A stretch of DNA of 64,000 bases, from assembly GCA_903838055.1 (NCBI GenBank), contig CAILWV010000016.1:1-64000 (forward strand). Reading direction: 5' to 3'. The position numbers and the translations under genes are program-made. This DNA is from an uncultured Bacteroidota bacterium (lineage in GTDB: Bacteria > Bacteroidota > Bacteroidia > Flavobacteriales > Flavobacteriaceae). Positions 35,393 to 45,144 of the stretch are shown piece after piece. Each line of letters opens with the position of its first letter. The stretch's first letter is position 1. The notes beneath the pieces are model-generated. The model saw only the letters and a program-made list of their open reading frames with translations. It did no database searches and had not been told where the DNA came from.

Positions 35393-36415
35393 CTATTGGT
35401 TTTTATTGTAATAAACAACCAATTCGTTTAAATAATTGTCAATCTCCATAAAAGAATAATCCAATTGCTTTTTTATTTTTTCATTAGAAAAAAGCTCTGT
35501 GCTTTGTAACGAAAGAATACTGTGTTTGGATAATTTTCTTTTTATTCTAAATACTTTTGACAAAAACCAATCTAAACGCCAAGCAAGGTTTAAGAGCCAT
35601 GGTTTGGCTTTTATTGTTGGAGATTTTGACCCTATTTTTTTAGCAATAGCAGTAAGAATATTTTTGTAGGTGTAATTTTCGGAAATCACAATAAAACGTT
35701 CTCCATTACATCCGGAACACATTAATTGTTGCATTGTAGTGACCACATCTAATACAGAAACATAGGCAGATGTGCCGTTGGTATAAAATGGAAAACCTTT
35801 TTTAACGGAGCTAAAAATCACTCCGCTACCTTGATTCCAAAAACCAGGACCAAAAATCACGCCAGGATTCACGATTACCACTTGCAATCCTTCTTGAAAA
35901 CCACGCCAAACTTCCATTTCGGCGCCATATTTAGAAATGGCATAATCGCTGTGGGAATATTCTGGGTTCCATTCAGTTTCTTCGGTAATGGTATTATTTA
36001 CTCGTATAGATTCATTTTGTACTAAATCACCAAGTGCTGCAATTGAACTTACATGGCATAATTTTTTTACTTTTTTGTCAATACAGAAGTTTACAATATT
36101 GGCAGTTCCTTCGATATTTACTTTTCGTAATTCATCTTCATAATCGGGATTGAAGGAGATGAAAGCAGCACAATGATAAACGTAATCTACATTTTGGAAC
36201 GCTATTTCTAGGGAAGGAATATCTAAAATATCGGCAGAAATCCATTCGATTTTTGAAAAGAGTTCGCTTTTTTCGTAAAGTTCGAAAAGTAATTTTGTTT
36301 TAATTATGTTTTTTGGATTTCGATGTATTGCACGAACAGCTTGTTCTCCATTTTCTAATAAATGAAGTAGTAAATGTGCTCCTACTAAACCTGTTCCTCC
36401 GGTAACTAATATCAT
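35393..36415 (-). CDS. NAD-dependent epimerase/dehydratase (extended SDR)
   Basis: A 340-residue extended short-chain dehydrogenase/reductase. The Rossmann motif lies at the very N terminus (MILVTGGTGLVGAHLLLHL), an Asp for NAD preference follows near SADILDIPSL, and the catalytic Y-x3-K is in DYAISKYGAEMEVW with the Ser in CHVSSIAALG. The reading frame runs 21 codons further upstream, but the ATG at 36415 places the nucleotide-binding motif correctly. Substrate unknown; relatives act on sugar nucleotides, flavonoids or sterol-like compounds. Divergent from tyrS, with the dispersed element between them. Confidence 0.9.
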   Translation of the reverse strand: MILVTGGTGLVGAHLLLHLLENGEQAVRAIHRNPKNIIKTKLLFELYEKSELFSKIEWISADILDIPSLEIAFQNVDYVYHCAAFISFNPDYEDELRKVNIEGTANIVNFCIDKKVKKLCHVSSIAALGDLVQNESIRVNNTITEETEWNPEYSHSDYAISKYGAEMEVWRGFQEGLQVVIVNPGVIFGPGFWNQGSGVIFSSVKKGFPFYTNGTSAYVSVLDVVTTMQQLMCSGCNGERFIVISENYTYKNILTAIAKKIGSKSPTIKAKPWLLNLAWRLDWFLSKVFRIKRKLSKHSILSLQSTELFSNEKIKKQLDYSFMEIDNYLNELVVYYNKNQ

Positions 36416-36489
36416 GGGGACAAAGATAATTAGTTTGATGTATTTTTGGTTTTTTACTTCAGAAAAAAGTATGCCCAATGTTTATTTTC

Positions 36490-36595
36490 TAGCCCTGATT
36501 GAGCCGATAGCTCTCGTTGAGGCACGAAACGAGACTAAAGGTGAAAGCAGGAATAGGGCTTACGGATAAAGCCCGAGCCATTCGCTTCTAATAAT
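36490..36595 (+). repeat. Dispersed structured element, copy C
   Basis: A 106-nt copy: 5' block TAGCCCTGAT, hairpins GAGC-CGATA-GCTC and CTCGTT/AACGAG, middle block GAAAGCAGGAA, hairpin GGGCTT/AAGCCC and 3' block TTCGCTTCTAATAATC. CCTG of the first block can pair with CAGG of the middle block. It is oriented towards tyrS and ends 14 nt before the -33 element of its promoter. Confidence 0.8.
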
Positions 36596-36609
36596 CCAAA
36601 TTGGGATTG

Positions 36610-36640
36610 TTGCCATTGACCTTGACAATTGTTATATTTG
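36610..36640 (+). promoter_or_regulatory. Promoter of tyrS
   Basis: TTG (36610-36612), a 20-nt spacer and TATATTTG (36633-36640), matching the Bacteroidota consensus. The tyrS ATG is at 36660, giving a leader of about 13 nt. Confidence 0.78.
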
Positions 36641-36659
36641 CGCAAATTATAGTTTTACG

Positions 36660-37952
36660 ATGAAGAATTTAGTGGAAGAATTGCAATGGCGCGGACTGGT
36701 TCACGACATTATGCCTGGTACTGAGGAACAACTTACAAAAGAAATGACAACGACGTATATTGGGTTTGACCCAACTAGTGATTCGCTGCATATTGGTAGT
36801 TTGGTGCCAATTATATTGTTGGTTCATTTGGAGAAATTTGGTCATAAACCGATTGCTTTGGTAGGTGGTGCAACCGGAATGATTGGAGATCCTTCTGGAA
36901 AATCAGACGAGAGAAATTTGCTAGACGAAGCCACATTGGATAAAAATGTTGCAGGAATTAAAGCGGTATTATCTAGATTTTTAGATTTTAATTCTACTGC
37001 TGCTAATGCTCCTTTATTAGTAAATAACTACGATTGGATGAAAGATTTTTCATTCATTAATTTTGCTCGTGACGTCGGTAAATGTATTACTGTAAATTAT
37101 ATGATGGCGAAGGATTCGGTTAAAAAACGATTGAGTACCGAAGGTGACGGAATGAGTTTTACCGAATTTACTTACCAATTAATTCAAGGATACGATTTTC
37201 ATCATTTGTATAAAACACACCATTGCTTGTTGCAAATGGGTGGTTCAGACCAATGGGGGAATATTACTACAGGAACAGAATTAGTGCGCCGAATGAATGG
37301 CGAAGGTGCTAAGGCTTATGCCATGACTTGCCCATTAATCACAAAAGCCGATGGGTCTAAATTTGGAAAAAGTGAAGGTGGTAATGTTTGGCTTACTGCC
37401 GATAAAACTTCGGTTTATAAATTTTACCAATTTTGGTTGAATACAACCGATGTTGATGCCGAGAAATATATTAAGATTTTTACTTTTTTAGATAAAAATA
37501 CAGTGGATTCTTTAATTGATGAACACCATGAAGCACCACATTTAAGAGTTTTACAGAAACGATTAGCAGAAGAAGTTACGACTTTTGTTCACGGGAAAGA
37601 GGAATTAGAACGTGCTATTTTTGCTTCGAATGCCTTTTTTAGTCCGACTATGGAAGATTTAGCAAAATTAGATGACGCTACATTTGTGGAAGTTTTTGAT
37701 GGGGTTCCGAATGCACAAATTTCTAAAGAAGATCTTGCAAATGGGATGGATATGATTGCAGCGCTTTCGGCTAAAACTAATTTTTTACCTTCTAATAGTG
37801 ACGCTAGAAGAGAATTGAAACAAAATGCTGTTTCGTTGAATAAAGCTAAAGTTGCCGAAGATTTTATTATTACAGAGAAAGATTTGATAAAAGGTAAATT
37901 CTTGGTATTACAAAAAGGCAAGAAAAATTATTATTTGATTCAAGTGGTATAA
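36660..37952 (+). CDS. tyrS: Tyrosine-tRNA ligase
   Basis: A 430-residue class I aminoacyl-tRNA synthetase. The HIGH-equivalent motif is [10 protein letters not shown] and the KMSKS-equivalent KFGKSEGG. Tyrosine-binding segments [12 protein letters not shown] and [12 protein letters not shown] are present, with [21 protein letters not shown]-terminal S4-like RNA-binding domain (about 365-430) ends with [17 protein letters not shown]. Single gene with its own promoter and terminator. Confidence 0.98.
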   Translation: MKNLVEELQWRGLVHDIMPGTEEQLTKEMTTTYIGFDPTSDSLHIGSLVPIILLVHLEKFGHKPIALVGGATGMIGDPSGKSDERNLLDEATLDKNVAGIKAVLSRFLDFNSTAANAPLLVNNYDWMKDFSFINFARDVGKCITVNYMMAKDSVKKRLSTEGDGMSFTEFTYQLIQGYDFHHLYKTHHCLLQMGGSDQWGNITTGTELVRRMNGEGAKAYAMTCPLITKADGSKFGKSEGGNVWLTADKTSVYKFYQFWLNTTDVDAEKYIKIFTFLDKNTVDSLIDEHHEAPHLRVLQKRLAEEVTTFVHGKEELERAIFASNAFFSPTMEDLAKLDDATFVEVFDGVPNAQISKEDLANGMDMIAALSAKTNFLPSNSDARRELKQNAVSLNKAKVAEDFIITEKDLIKGKFLVLQKGKKNYYLIQVV

Positions 37953-37960
37953 CTATTAAG

Positions 37961-37982
37961 ACGCACTTCGGTGCGTTTTTTT
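37961..37982 (+). terminator. Terminator of tyrS
   Basis: A 6-bp stem ACGCAC / GTGCGT closed by the stable TTCG tetraloop and followed by a T-run, 8 nt past the stop. Confidence 0.9.
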
Positions 37983-37998
37983 ATTGATGAAACCTATT

Positions 37999-38925
37999 TT
38001 ATTCTTTAAGAAACTTTATGTTGCGTTGCAACCCAGATAATTTAGTGCGTTTCACCGCCGAATTAGCAAATACTTTTTTGAAGGTATCGTCCGTGATTTC
38101 CTCCCAGTCTTTTTTGGTAAAAGACAATAATTCTTTGTTGGGATTGAACAAAGGCTCGGAATGAGGTTTTGAAAAACGATTCCATGGGCACACATCTTGA
38201 CATACATCACAACCAAACATCCAATCATTGAAATTACCCTTCATTTCTTGAGGTAAATTATCTTTGAGTTCAATTGTGAAATACGAAATACATTTACTTC
38301 CATCTACAACATATGGAGAAACGATAGCTTCAGTAGGACAAGAGTCTATGCAAGCGGTGCATGTTCCGCAGTGGTCGGTGGTGGCAAAATCGTAATCTAA
38401 TTCGAGATCTATTATTAATTCAGCAATAAAATAAAAAGAACCTGTTTTTTGAGTGATTAGATTGCTGTTTTTACCAATCCATCCTAAGCCAGATTTTGCT
38501 GCCCAAGCTTTATCTAAAACTGGCGCCGAATCTACAAAGGCTCTACCAGAAACAGCTCCAATTTCAGTTTGGATAGTATATAATAATTCCGTTAACTTTT
38601 CTTTTATTACAAAATGGTAATCTTGCCCATAAGCATATTTAGAAATCTTATAACTATCTAAATTTTGCTCTTCTGAAGGATAATAATTCAATAATAAGGA
38701 AATTACACTTTTAGCATCATCAACAAGCAAAGTAGGATTTAATCTTTTATCAAAATGGTTTTCCATATAAGACATTTGACCATGTTGATTTTTGTTTAAC
38801 CAAGATTCCAGTCGCGGTGCTTCAACTTCTAGAAAACCAGCTTTGGATATACCACAAGAAAGAAAGCCGAGTCTTTTGGATTCGGCTTTGATTAATTTTG
38901 TGTATTTTTCTTTGTTGTTTATCAA
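37999..38925 (-). CDS. queG: Epoxyqueuosine reductase
   Basis: A 308-residue cobalamin- and iron-sulfur-dependent enzyme that converts epoxyqueuosine to queuosine in tRNA. Two 4Fe-4S clusters are visible as [15 protein letters not shown] and [11 protein letters not shown]. The catalytic Asp lies in [20 protein letters not shown], followed by [10 protein letters not shown]. It is shorter than E. coli QueG because the C-terminal HEAT repeats are missing, as in many Bacteroidota. It starts 2 nt after the ruvB stop, so the two are probably co-transcribed. Confidence 0.96.
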   Translation of the reverse strand: MINNKEKYTKLIKAESKRLGFLSCGISKAGFLEVEAPRLESWLNKNQHGQMSYMENHFDKRLNPTLLVDDAKSVISLLLNYYPSEEQNLDSYKISKYAYGQDYHFVIKEKLTELLYTIQTEIGAVSGRAFVDSAPVLDKAWAAKSGLGWIGKNSNLITQKTGSFYFIAELIIDLELDYDFATTDHCGTCTACIDSCPTEAIVSPYVVDGSKCISYFTIELKDNLPQEMKGNFNDWMFGCDVCQDVCPWNRFSKPHSEPLFNPNKELLSFTKKDWEEITDDTFKKVFANSAVKRTKLSGLQRNIKFLKE

Positions 38926-38927
38926 GA

Positions 38928-39950
38928 TTAAAAGAGTCCGCCTTGAACATTCAATTTAACTTTACCCAAATGTTTATAAGCCTTTTCGGTTACTTCCCTT
39001 CCTCTTGGAGTTCTTACAAGGAAACCTTCTTGAATTAAGAAAGGTTCATAAACTTCTTCAATTGTTTCTCCACTTTCCGAAACGGCTGTTGCTAAAGTAG
39101 ATAATCCAACAGGCCCACCTTTAAATTTATCTATCATTGTAGATAAAATTTTATTGTCCATTTCATCTAAACCATGCGCATCTACATGCAAGGCTTTCAA
39201 TGAATATTGAGCAATTTCAATATCTATTTTCCCGTTTCCTTTTATTTGAGCAAAATCTCTAACTCTTCGCAATAAGGCGTTTGCAATACGAGGCGTTCCT
39301 CGACTTCTTCCAGCAATTTCTATTGCTGCCTCCATAGTAATAGGCATTTTTAATATAGCAGAACTTCGTTGAACAATGGTAGTTAATAGTTCGGTATTAT
39401 AATATTGCAATCTGCTTTGGATACCGAAACGAGCACGCATAGGAGCGGTAAGTAAACCCGAACGTGTTGTTGCTCCAACGAGAGTAAATGGATTTAAATT
39501 CAATTGAACGGTTCTAGCATTAGGACCAGATTCGATCATAATATCAATTTTAAAGTCCTCCATTGCTGAATATAAATATTCTTCAACTACAGGGCTTAAA
39601 CGGTGAATTTCATCAATAAAAAGAACATCACGATCTTCTAAATTGGTCAGCAATCCAGCTAAATCACCTGGCTTATCTAAAACAGGACCTGAAGTAATTT
39701 TAATTCCTACTCCAAGTTCGTTTGCTAAGATATTTGCCAAAGTAGTTTTACCAAGTCCGGGAGGACCATGAAACAAGGTATGATCCAAAGCTTCATTTCT
39801 AAGATTTGCAGCTTCAACAAAAACTTTCAGATTATCTAAAACTTGTTCTTGACCTGTAAAATCCTCGAAAGAAAGTGGCCTTAATTTTTTTTCAAGGTCA
39901 AGCTCTTCTGGATTGTAATTAGAATTGGAGGGATCTAAATGTTCGTTCAT
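38928..39950 (-). CDS. ruvB: Holliday junction branch migration ATPase RuvB
   Basis: A 340-residue AAA+ motor that, with RuvA, drives branch migration of Holliday junctions. Walker A is [14 protein letters not shown], Walker [13 protein letters not shown], sensor 1 GATTRSGLL, and the C-terminal winged helix ends in [16 protein letters not shown]. The frame is open for 20 more codons, but [16 protein letters not shown] at 39950 matches the family; the upstream part covers a TATATTTG box (39962-39955). The start adjacent to that box implies a nearly leaderless transcript. queG follows. Confidence 0.97.
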   Translation of the reverse strand: MNEHLDPSNSNYNPEELDLEKKLRPLSFEDFTGQEQVLDNLKVFVEAANLRNEALDHTLFHGPPGLGKTTLANILANELGVGIKITSGPVLDKPGDLAGLLTNLEDRDVLFIDEIHRLSPVVEEYLYSAMEDFKIDIMIESGPNARTVQLNLNPFTLVGATTRSGLLTAPMRARFGIQSRLQYYNTELLTTIVQRSSAILKMPITMEAAIEIAGRSRGTPRIANALLRRVRDFAQIKGNGKIDIEIAQYSLKALHVDAHGLDEMDNKILSTMIDKFKGGPVGLSTLATAVSESGETIEEVYEPFLIQEGFLVRTPRGREVTEKAYKHLGKVKLNVQGGLF

Positions 39951-39954
39951 AGTA

Positions 39955-39962
39955 CAAATATA
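39955..39962 (-). promoter_or_regulatory. Candidate -7 box for ruvB-queG
   Basis: The minus strand reads TATATTTG, ending 4 nt before the ruvB ATG. No -33 TTG at a normal distance was found; a leaderless start is implied if this is the true box. Confidence 0.4.
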
Positions 39963-39983
39963 TAACAAAGTTATAGGTAAATA

Positions 39984-40013
39984 AAAATGCCTCTCGAAAT
40001 TGAGAGGCATTTT
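39984..40013 (-). terminator. Terminator of the act-cox respiratory operon
   Basis: A 12-bp perfect stem (AAAATGCCTCTC, 39984-39995, with GAGAGGCATTTT, 40002-40013) around a 6-nt loop. It lies 19 nt past the coxA stop and runs into a T-rich tract on the minus strand. Confidence 0.9.
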
Positions 40014-40031
40014 AATATTTTTTTTTAAATC

Positions 40032-41837
40032 TTAGTGATGTAAAACTTCTTCACCTGGTTTCATAGGAACATTTTGAGGAACAAAATCTTCATCATGACC
40101 TGGTTTACTATAATCGTAAGGCCATCTATAAACTTCAGGAATTTCTCCTGGCCAGTTACCATGCATATGCTCAATTGGAGCAGTCCATTCTAATGTATTA
40201 GATCTCCATGGATTTTGAACAGTTCTTTTTCCGTAGAAAATACTATGGAAGAAATTGTATATGAAAACTAATTGAAAAGCACCTCCTATAAGTGCAAAAG
40301 AAGTAATAATAACATTTACATTTTGCAAATCATCAAATAATGGGAAATTAGTATTTTCATAGTAACGACGAGGAAGACCTGCCATACCAATAAAGTGCAT
40401 TGGAAAGAAAACTCCGTAAGCACATAATGCAGTTACCCAAAAATGTACATATCCTAAAGTTTTGTTTAACATTCTTCCGAACATTTTAGGAAACCAGTGA
40501 TAGATTCCAGCAAACATTCCGTATAAAGCAGATATACCCATTACTAAGTGAAAGTGAGCAACAACAAAATACGTATCATGAACATTAATATCTAAAGTAC
40601 TATCTCCTAAAATGATTCCTGTTAAACCTCCAGTAATGAAAGTTGAAACTAGACCTATAGAAAATAACATTGCAGGATTCAATTGTAAATTACCCTTCCA
40701 TAAAGTTGTAATATAGTTGAATGCTTTTACTGCAGATGGAATAGCAATTAATAAGGTAGTAAAAGTAAATACAGAACCTAAAAATGGATTCATTCCTGAA
40801 ATAAACATATGGTGCCCCCATACAATGGTTGATAAGAAAGCAATTGCAAGAATTGACATAATCATTGCTCTGTAACCAAAGATTGGTTTACGAGAATTGG
40901 TCGCAATAACTTCGGAAGTAATTCCTAATGCAGGCAATAAAATGATATATACTTCTGGGTGACCTAAAAACCAAAATAAATGTTCAAATAAAACTGGAGA
41001 ACCACCTTGATAATTTAATACTTCACCAGCTAAATAAATATCTGATAAGAAGAATGAAGTTCCAAAACTTCTATCCATTATTAATAAAAGAGCTGCAGAT
41101 AGTAAAACGGGAAAAGAAATAACTCCAATGATAGCAGTTACAAAGAAAGCCCAAATAGTAAGAGGCATTCTTGTAAGAGACATTCCTTTAGTACGTAAGT
41201 TAATTACAGTTACAATATAATTCAAAGATCCCATTAAAGATGCAGCGATAAATATTGCCATAGAAACTAACCAAAGTGTCATACCCATTCCAGAACCTGA
41301 TATTGCTTGAGGTAATGCACTTAATGGAGGATAAATTGTCCATCCTGCAGAAGCTGGTCCTGATTCTACAAATAAAGAACAAACCATTACAACACTTGAC
41401 AAAAAGAACAACCAATAAGAAACCATGTTTAAGAAACCAGAAGCCATATCTCGAGCTCCAAGTTGCAGTGGAATAAGTAAGTTACTGAAAGTTCCACTCA
41501 GGGCGGCAGTCAGTACAAAGAATACCATAATAGTTCCGTGAATAGTAATCAGAGAAAGGTAAGCCTCATTAGTCATAACCCCACCTGGAGCCATTTTTTC
41601 TCCTAAGAAGAAGCTAAAAACTTTAAATGACTGCTCTGGCCAAGCCAATTGAAGTCTAAAAAGCAAAGACATTCCAACCCCAATGATTCCCATAAAAATA
41701 CCTGTAAGCAAGTATTGTTTAGCAATCATTTTATGGTCTATACTAAATATATACTTAGTAATAAACGTGTCTTTATGGTGGTGTTCATGATGATCGTCGT
41801 GTAGATCAATGTCGTGATTATCGTGTGCGTGACTCAT
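40032..41837 (-). CDS. Cytochrome c oxidase subunit I
   Basis: A 601-residue heme-copper oxidase core subunit with 12 or more membrane helices. Heme a, heme a3 and CuB ligands are visible: the first His in LITIHGTIMVFF, WFLGHPEVYIILLPALG with the His-Tyr pair, WGHHMFISGMN for CuB, and HDTYFVVAHFHLVMG for heme a3 and heme a. It reduces O2 and pumps protons, taking electrons from subunit II. The His/Asp-rich N terminus (HDNHDIDLHDDHHEHHHKD) could bind metal. It is the last gene of actABCDEF-coxB-coxA; subunit III is not here and must be elsewhere. Confidence 0.97.
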   Translation of the reverse strand: MSHAHDNHDIDLHDDHHEHHHKDTFITKYIFSIDHKMIAKQYLLTGIFMGIIGVGMSLLFRLQLAWPEQSFKVFSFFLGEKMAPGGVMTNEAYLSLITIHGTIMVFFVLTAALSGTFSNLLIPLQLGARDMASGFLNMVSYWLFFLSSVVMVCSLFVESGPASAGWTIYPPLSALPQAISGSGMGMTLWLVSMAIFIAASLMGSLNYIVTVINLRTKGMSLTRMPLTIWAFFVTAIIGVISFPVLLSAALLLIMDRSFGTSFFLSDIYLAGEVLNYQGGSPVLFEHLFWFLGHPEVYIILLPALGITSEVIATNSRKPIFGYRAMIMSILAIAFLSTIVWGHHMFISGMNPFLGSVFTFTTLLIAIPSAVKAFNYITTLWKGNLQLNPAMLFSIGLVSTFITGGLTGIILGDSTLDINVHDTYFVVAHFHLVMGISALYGMFAGIYHWFPKMFGRMLNKTLGYVHFWVTALCAYGVFFPMHFIGMAGLPRRYYENTNFPLFDDLQNVNVIITSFALIGGAFQLVFIYNFFHSIFYGKRTVQNPWRSNTLEWTAPIEHMHGNWPGEIPEVYRWPYDYSKPGHDEDFVPQNVPMKPGEEVLHH

Positions 41838-41861
41838 ATTATATAAAATATATTATTTTTA

Positions 41862-43040
41862 TTATTTTGTTGTTGCTAATGCAACTACCGTAGTATCTTT
41901 TTTAACAGAAGTAGTATCTTTAGTTACAGGGTTTTTTTCAGCATCTTTTGCAGCTTGTTCTTCTTTAGCAGCATCTTTAACTGCTTGAACTAAAGTAGTT
42001 TTTTCGGACAACCATTTTTTGTAATCTTCAGGAGTATCTACTACCACTTTCATTTGCATATTGTAGTGAGAAGCTCCACAAATTTTATTACATAATAAAA
42101 GGAAATCAAAAGTGTAAGGATCTAAAGCTGTTTTTCCTTCAGCAATTAATTCTTTACTTTTCTCTTCTCTAATTTTATTGATGTTTGCAACTTTTTCAAT
42201 CATATCAGGATTTTCTCTCATTTCTGCAGTTGTAATAGAAGGCGTGAAAGAAAACTGAGTTACCATGCCAGGTACGCAATTCATTTGAGCTCTAAAATGA
42301 GGCATATACATTGAATGCAATACATCCTGTGAACGCAATTTAAAAAGAACTTTTACTCCTTTTGGAATATGAATTTCATCAGCAATAATATCATCTTGTG
42401 CATTAGGATCTGCAAGATCAACTCCAAGTGCATTAACACCTTCAATTAATCTAACGTTAGCTTTACCTAGAACATTATCCGTTCCAGAATATCTAGCTGT
42501 CCATTTAAATTGTTGCGCATAAATTTCAATAACAATTGGCTTCTCAACTTTTTCATTTACAAACATAATGTCAGTCCATGAATACAAACCAAAGAAAATT
42601 AAAACTGCTAAAACTATAGCTGGGATAGAACTCCAAATAAATTCTAATTTATTATTATCTGAAAAATAAGTAGCTACTTGCCCTTTTTTCCCACTGTATT
42701 TATATGAAAAATAAAATAACAATCCTTGCGTAATTGTTTGAACAATGAAAATAAGGATCATTGAAATCCACATCAATTGATCCACTTCTTTACCGTGAAC
42801 AGAAGCTGCATTGCTCATTAATGGAAATTTTCCATAATTAGCAAAACAATAAATTGTTATTAAATAAATGAACGCTAAAAAGGCAAAAGATAAATACCCA
42901 TTAACTTTATTGTCGTTATCGTTGGCCACCTGAGTATCCTCAGATTTTTTTCCAACTTGAGTCAATTCAAAAATTTTAGTTAGTTGCCAAAGTGCAACAG
43001 ATAATAAAACTAAAACAAGAAGTACTAATAAACTTGTCAT
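41862..43040 (-). CDS. Cytochrome c oxidase subunit II
   Basis: A 392-residue subunit that accepts electrons at the CuA centre. One extra N-terminal helix precedes the usual two-helix hairpin; the periplasmic cupredoxin domain follows with EIYAQQFKWTARYSG. CuA ligands are complete: the His of DVLHSMYMPHF, then C-x3-C-x3-H-x2-M in LLCNKICGASHYNMQM. About 60 residues after the domain are Lys/Ala/Thr-rich and end in KDTTSVKKDTTVVALATTK, a disordered tail not needed for the fold. No cytochrome c domain is fused. It lies between actF and coxA with gaps of about 20 nt. Confidence 0.96.
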   Translation of the reverse strand: MTSLLVLLVLVLLSVALWQLTKIFELTQVGKKSEDTQVANDNDNKVNGYLSFAFLAFIYLITIYCFANYGKFPLMSNAASVHGKEVDQLMWISMILIFIVQTITQGLLFYFSYKYSGKKGQVATYFSDNNKLEFIWSSIPAIVLAVLIFFGLYSWTDIMFVNEKVEKPIVIEIYAQQFKWTARYSGTDNVLGKANVRLIEGVNALGVDLADPNAQDDIIADEIHIPKGVKVLFKLRSQDVLHSMYMPHFRAQMNCVPGMVTQFSFTPSITTAEMRENPDMIEKVANINKIREEKSKELIAEGKTALDPYTFDFLLLCNKICGASHYNMQMKVVVDTPEDYKKWLSEKTTLVQAVKDAAKEEQAAKDAEKNPVTKDTTSVKKDTTVVALATTK

Positions 43041-43059
43041 TTGTTGTTTACTTTAAATA

Positions 43060-44541
43060 TTAATAATGAAAATGTTTACTTTCTTCTATGAATGGGTTGC
43101 GTTTTGGTGTAAGTGGCGCTTTAGTTAAAGCAGTAAATACAACATAAATAAACAAACCTAAAAAGAATAATACGGATGCAATTTCTGACACACCAATAAA
43201 CCATTGGTCCCCAACAGTTGCTGGCATAACCATATTAAAGAAATCAATATAGTGACCACATAAGATTACAACACCTGCACCTACAATAATTGGAGCCACA
43301 CGTTTGAAATCAGTATTGATTAGAACTAATATAGGGAATACGAAGTTCATTACAACAGCTCCCCAAAATGGTACTGTATAGAAATCGATTCTCATTTTAA
43401 AGTAAGTAATTTCTTCTGGAATATTAGCATACCAAATCAACATAAATTGCGAGAACCATAAGTAAGTCCAGAATACGCTAAAACCAAACATAAATTTAGA
43501 TAAATCATGAATATGACTTGAATTAACATTTTCTAAATATCCTTTAGACTTTAAATATAATGTAACCATTGAAATTGTAGTGATTGCACTTACAAAGAAA
43601 CTTGCAAATACATACCAACCGAACAATGTACTAAACCAATGTGGATCAAAAGACATTAACCAATCCCAAGCCATAATTGATTCTGATACAATAAAGAATA
43701 CTAAGAATCCTGCTGACAATTTAAAGTTCTTTTTATAAAAAGCATTGTCACTAGCTTCATCTTGAGACAAACAATTTTTTCTAGAAATATATCTGTATAA
43801 ATTCCATCCTAATAAAAAGATTGCAGCTCTAGAAATCCAGAAGGCAAAATTTAAATACCCAGATTTTCCAGCAATCATTTCATCGTAGTTAGGATTTCCT
43901 TTTTCTGTTATTCCTTTAGCCATCCATGAAAATAAATGATTGGATTCGAATAAATGAGTTCCTGTTACTACTAATAATAAGAAGAAAATCACAGAACCTA
44001 CTGGTAAATATGCTGTAATCCCTTGCATAACTCTAAATAATACTGGTGACCAGCCTGCTTGAGCAACTTGTTGGATAGCATAAAAAGCTAGTACACCTAA
44101 TGAAATTAACATAAAGAATATACAAGCAATGTACAAAGCAGCCCATGGTTTATTTTGCAATTGATGTAATACATGCTCAGCATGTTCTTTCTTTTCTGTA
44201 GCAGCATCAGCTTCTGATTCATGAGCAGGCTCAACATTTACTACTGCTACTTCTGCAGTATTGGTAGTATCTGTTGCAACTAAAGTATCTTTAGCTACTG
44301 AAGTGGTATCTATATTAGCAACTGCTCCATTTGTAGCAACTGCTTCAGCTGGTAATTCTAATGTTCTAGAATCCTCTTTTACTGCTTCCTCATTATGTTC
44401 TTCATGGTGACTTGAAGCAATAATTTTTTCTGCTTCTTCAACAGTTTTTGGCGCAGCTAAAAACCCATACACAATACCAACTAGTCCTAAGGCCATTAGA
44501 ATAAGTGCTGTAGTTTTTAATTTTTTTGAAAATGTATACAT
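43060..44541 (-). CDS. actF: Alternative complex III subunit ActF (quinol:cytochrome c oxidoreductase membrane subunit)
   Basis: A 493-residue membrane subunit of alternative complex III. After the first helix (about 8-30) comes an unusually long hydrophilic insert (about 40-125), rich in Ala, Glu, His and Thr and probably disordered. Nine or ten helices follow, with ALYIACIFFMLISLGVLAFY, PYLPVGS-type turns and a conserved AWDWLMSFDPHWFSTLFGWY segment. The reading frame extends to a TTG at 44565, but the ATG at 44541 gives a normal membrane start. 27 nt after actE, 19 nt before coxB. Confidence 0.93.
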   Translation of the reverse strand: MYTFSKKLKTTALILMALGLVGIVYGFLAAPKTVEEAEKIIASSHHEEHNEEAVKEDSRTLELPAEAVATNGAVANIDTTSVAKDTLVATDTTNTAEVAVVNVEPAHESEADAATEKKEHAEHVLHQLQNKPWAALYIACIFFMLISLGVLAFYAIQQVAQAGWSPVLFRVMQGITAYLPVGSVIFFLLLVVTGTHLFESNHLFSWMAKGITEKGNPNYDEMIAGKSGYLNFAFWISRAAIFLLGWNLYRYISRKNCLSQDEASDNAFYKKNFKLSAGFLVFFIVSESIMAWDWLMSFDPHWFSTLFGWYVFASFFVSAITTISMVTLYLKSKGYLENVNSSHIHDLSKFMFGFSVFWTYLWFSQFMLIWYANIPEEITYFKMRIDFYTVPFWGAVVMNFVFPILVLINTDFKRVAPIIVGAGVVILCGHYIDFFNMVMPATVGDQWFIGVSEIASVLFFLGLFIYVVFTALTKAPLTPKRNPFIEESKHFHY

Positions 44542-44568
44542 ATCTATAAGAATCTGTTTGTTCAAGTA

Positions 44569-45138
44569 TTATAATTGTCCTTTAAGTTTCATTACATAAG
44601 CAGCAACCATCCAACGTTCTTGTTGGTTTAATTGATTTGCATAAGAACCCATTGAGTTTAGACCGTAGTTAATTACGTGATTAATACTTCCTTCATTAAT
44701 AACTCTATCCGCATAACTAGGAACCCCTAAGAATTTACCTTGTGTAACTAATCTTCCTTTACCATTACCTTCGTTTCCGTGACAGATAGCGCAATAAATT
44801 TCGAAAAGTTCTTGTGCTTTTTTCATATCAATTTTTGCAGGATCTAAAGGAGAGGGTAAGTTAGCAGCTTTAACTGCATTATAAGCCTCCGGAGTGTTTG
44901 GATATTCATAAGGAACATATCCTCTTTTAATAGTTCCAACTGGAGGTAATTGACCTTCTTTACCGTTTTCTGATTTAGCACTATATGAGTTAAATGCTGT
45001 AGATTCTGAATAGGTTTCATAAGCAACCGATTCATACATGTTAGGCATGTATTGATAATTAGGTGCCCCATTATCTTTACAAGACGAAAAGGAAGTTATA
45101 ACTCCTAATACTAATGCTATTTTTAATAAACTTTTCAT
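44569..45138 (-). CDS. actE: Alternative complex III subunit ActE (monoheme c-type cytochrome lipoprotein)
   Basis: A 189-residue exported cytochrome. A lipoprotein signal (KSLLKIALVLGVITSFSSC, lipidated Cys 20) anchors it. One heme c site, CAICH, is near residue 125, followed by GNEGNGKGRLV; the distal Met ligand is probably in NSMGSYANQL or ERWMVAAYVMK. It would carry electrons from ActA/ActB towards the oxidase. 6 nt after actD. Confidence 0.94.
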   Translation of the reverse strand: MKSLLKIALVLGVITSFSSCKDNGAPNYQYMPNMYESVAYETYSESTAFNSYSAKSENGKEGQLPPVGTIKRGYVPYEYPNTPEAYNAVKAANLPSPLDPAKIDMKKAQELFEIYCAICHGNEGNGKGRLVTQGKFLGVPSYADRVINEGSINHVINYGLNSMGSYANQLNQQERWMVAAYVMKLKGQL

Positions 45139-45144
45139 GTCTGT

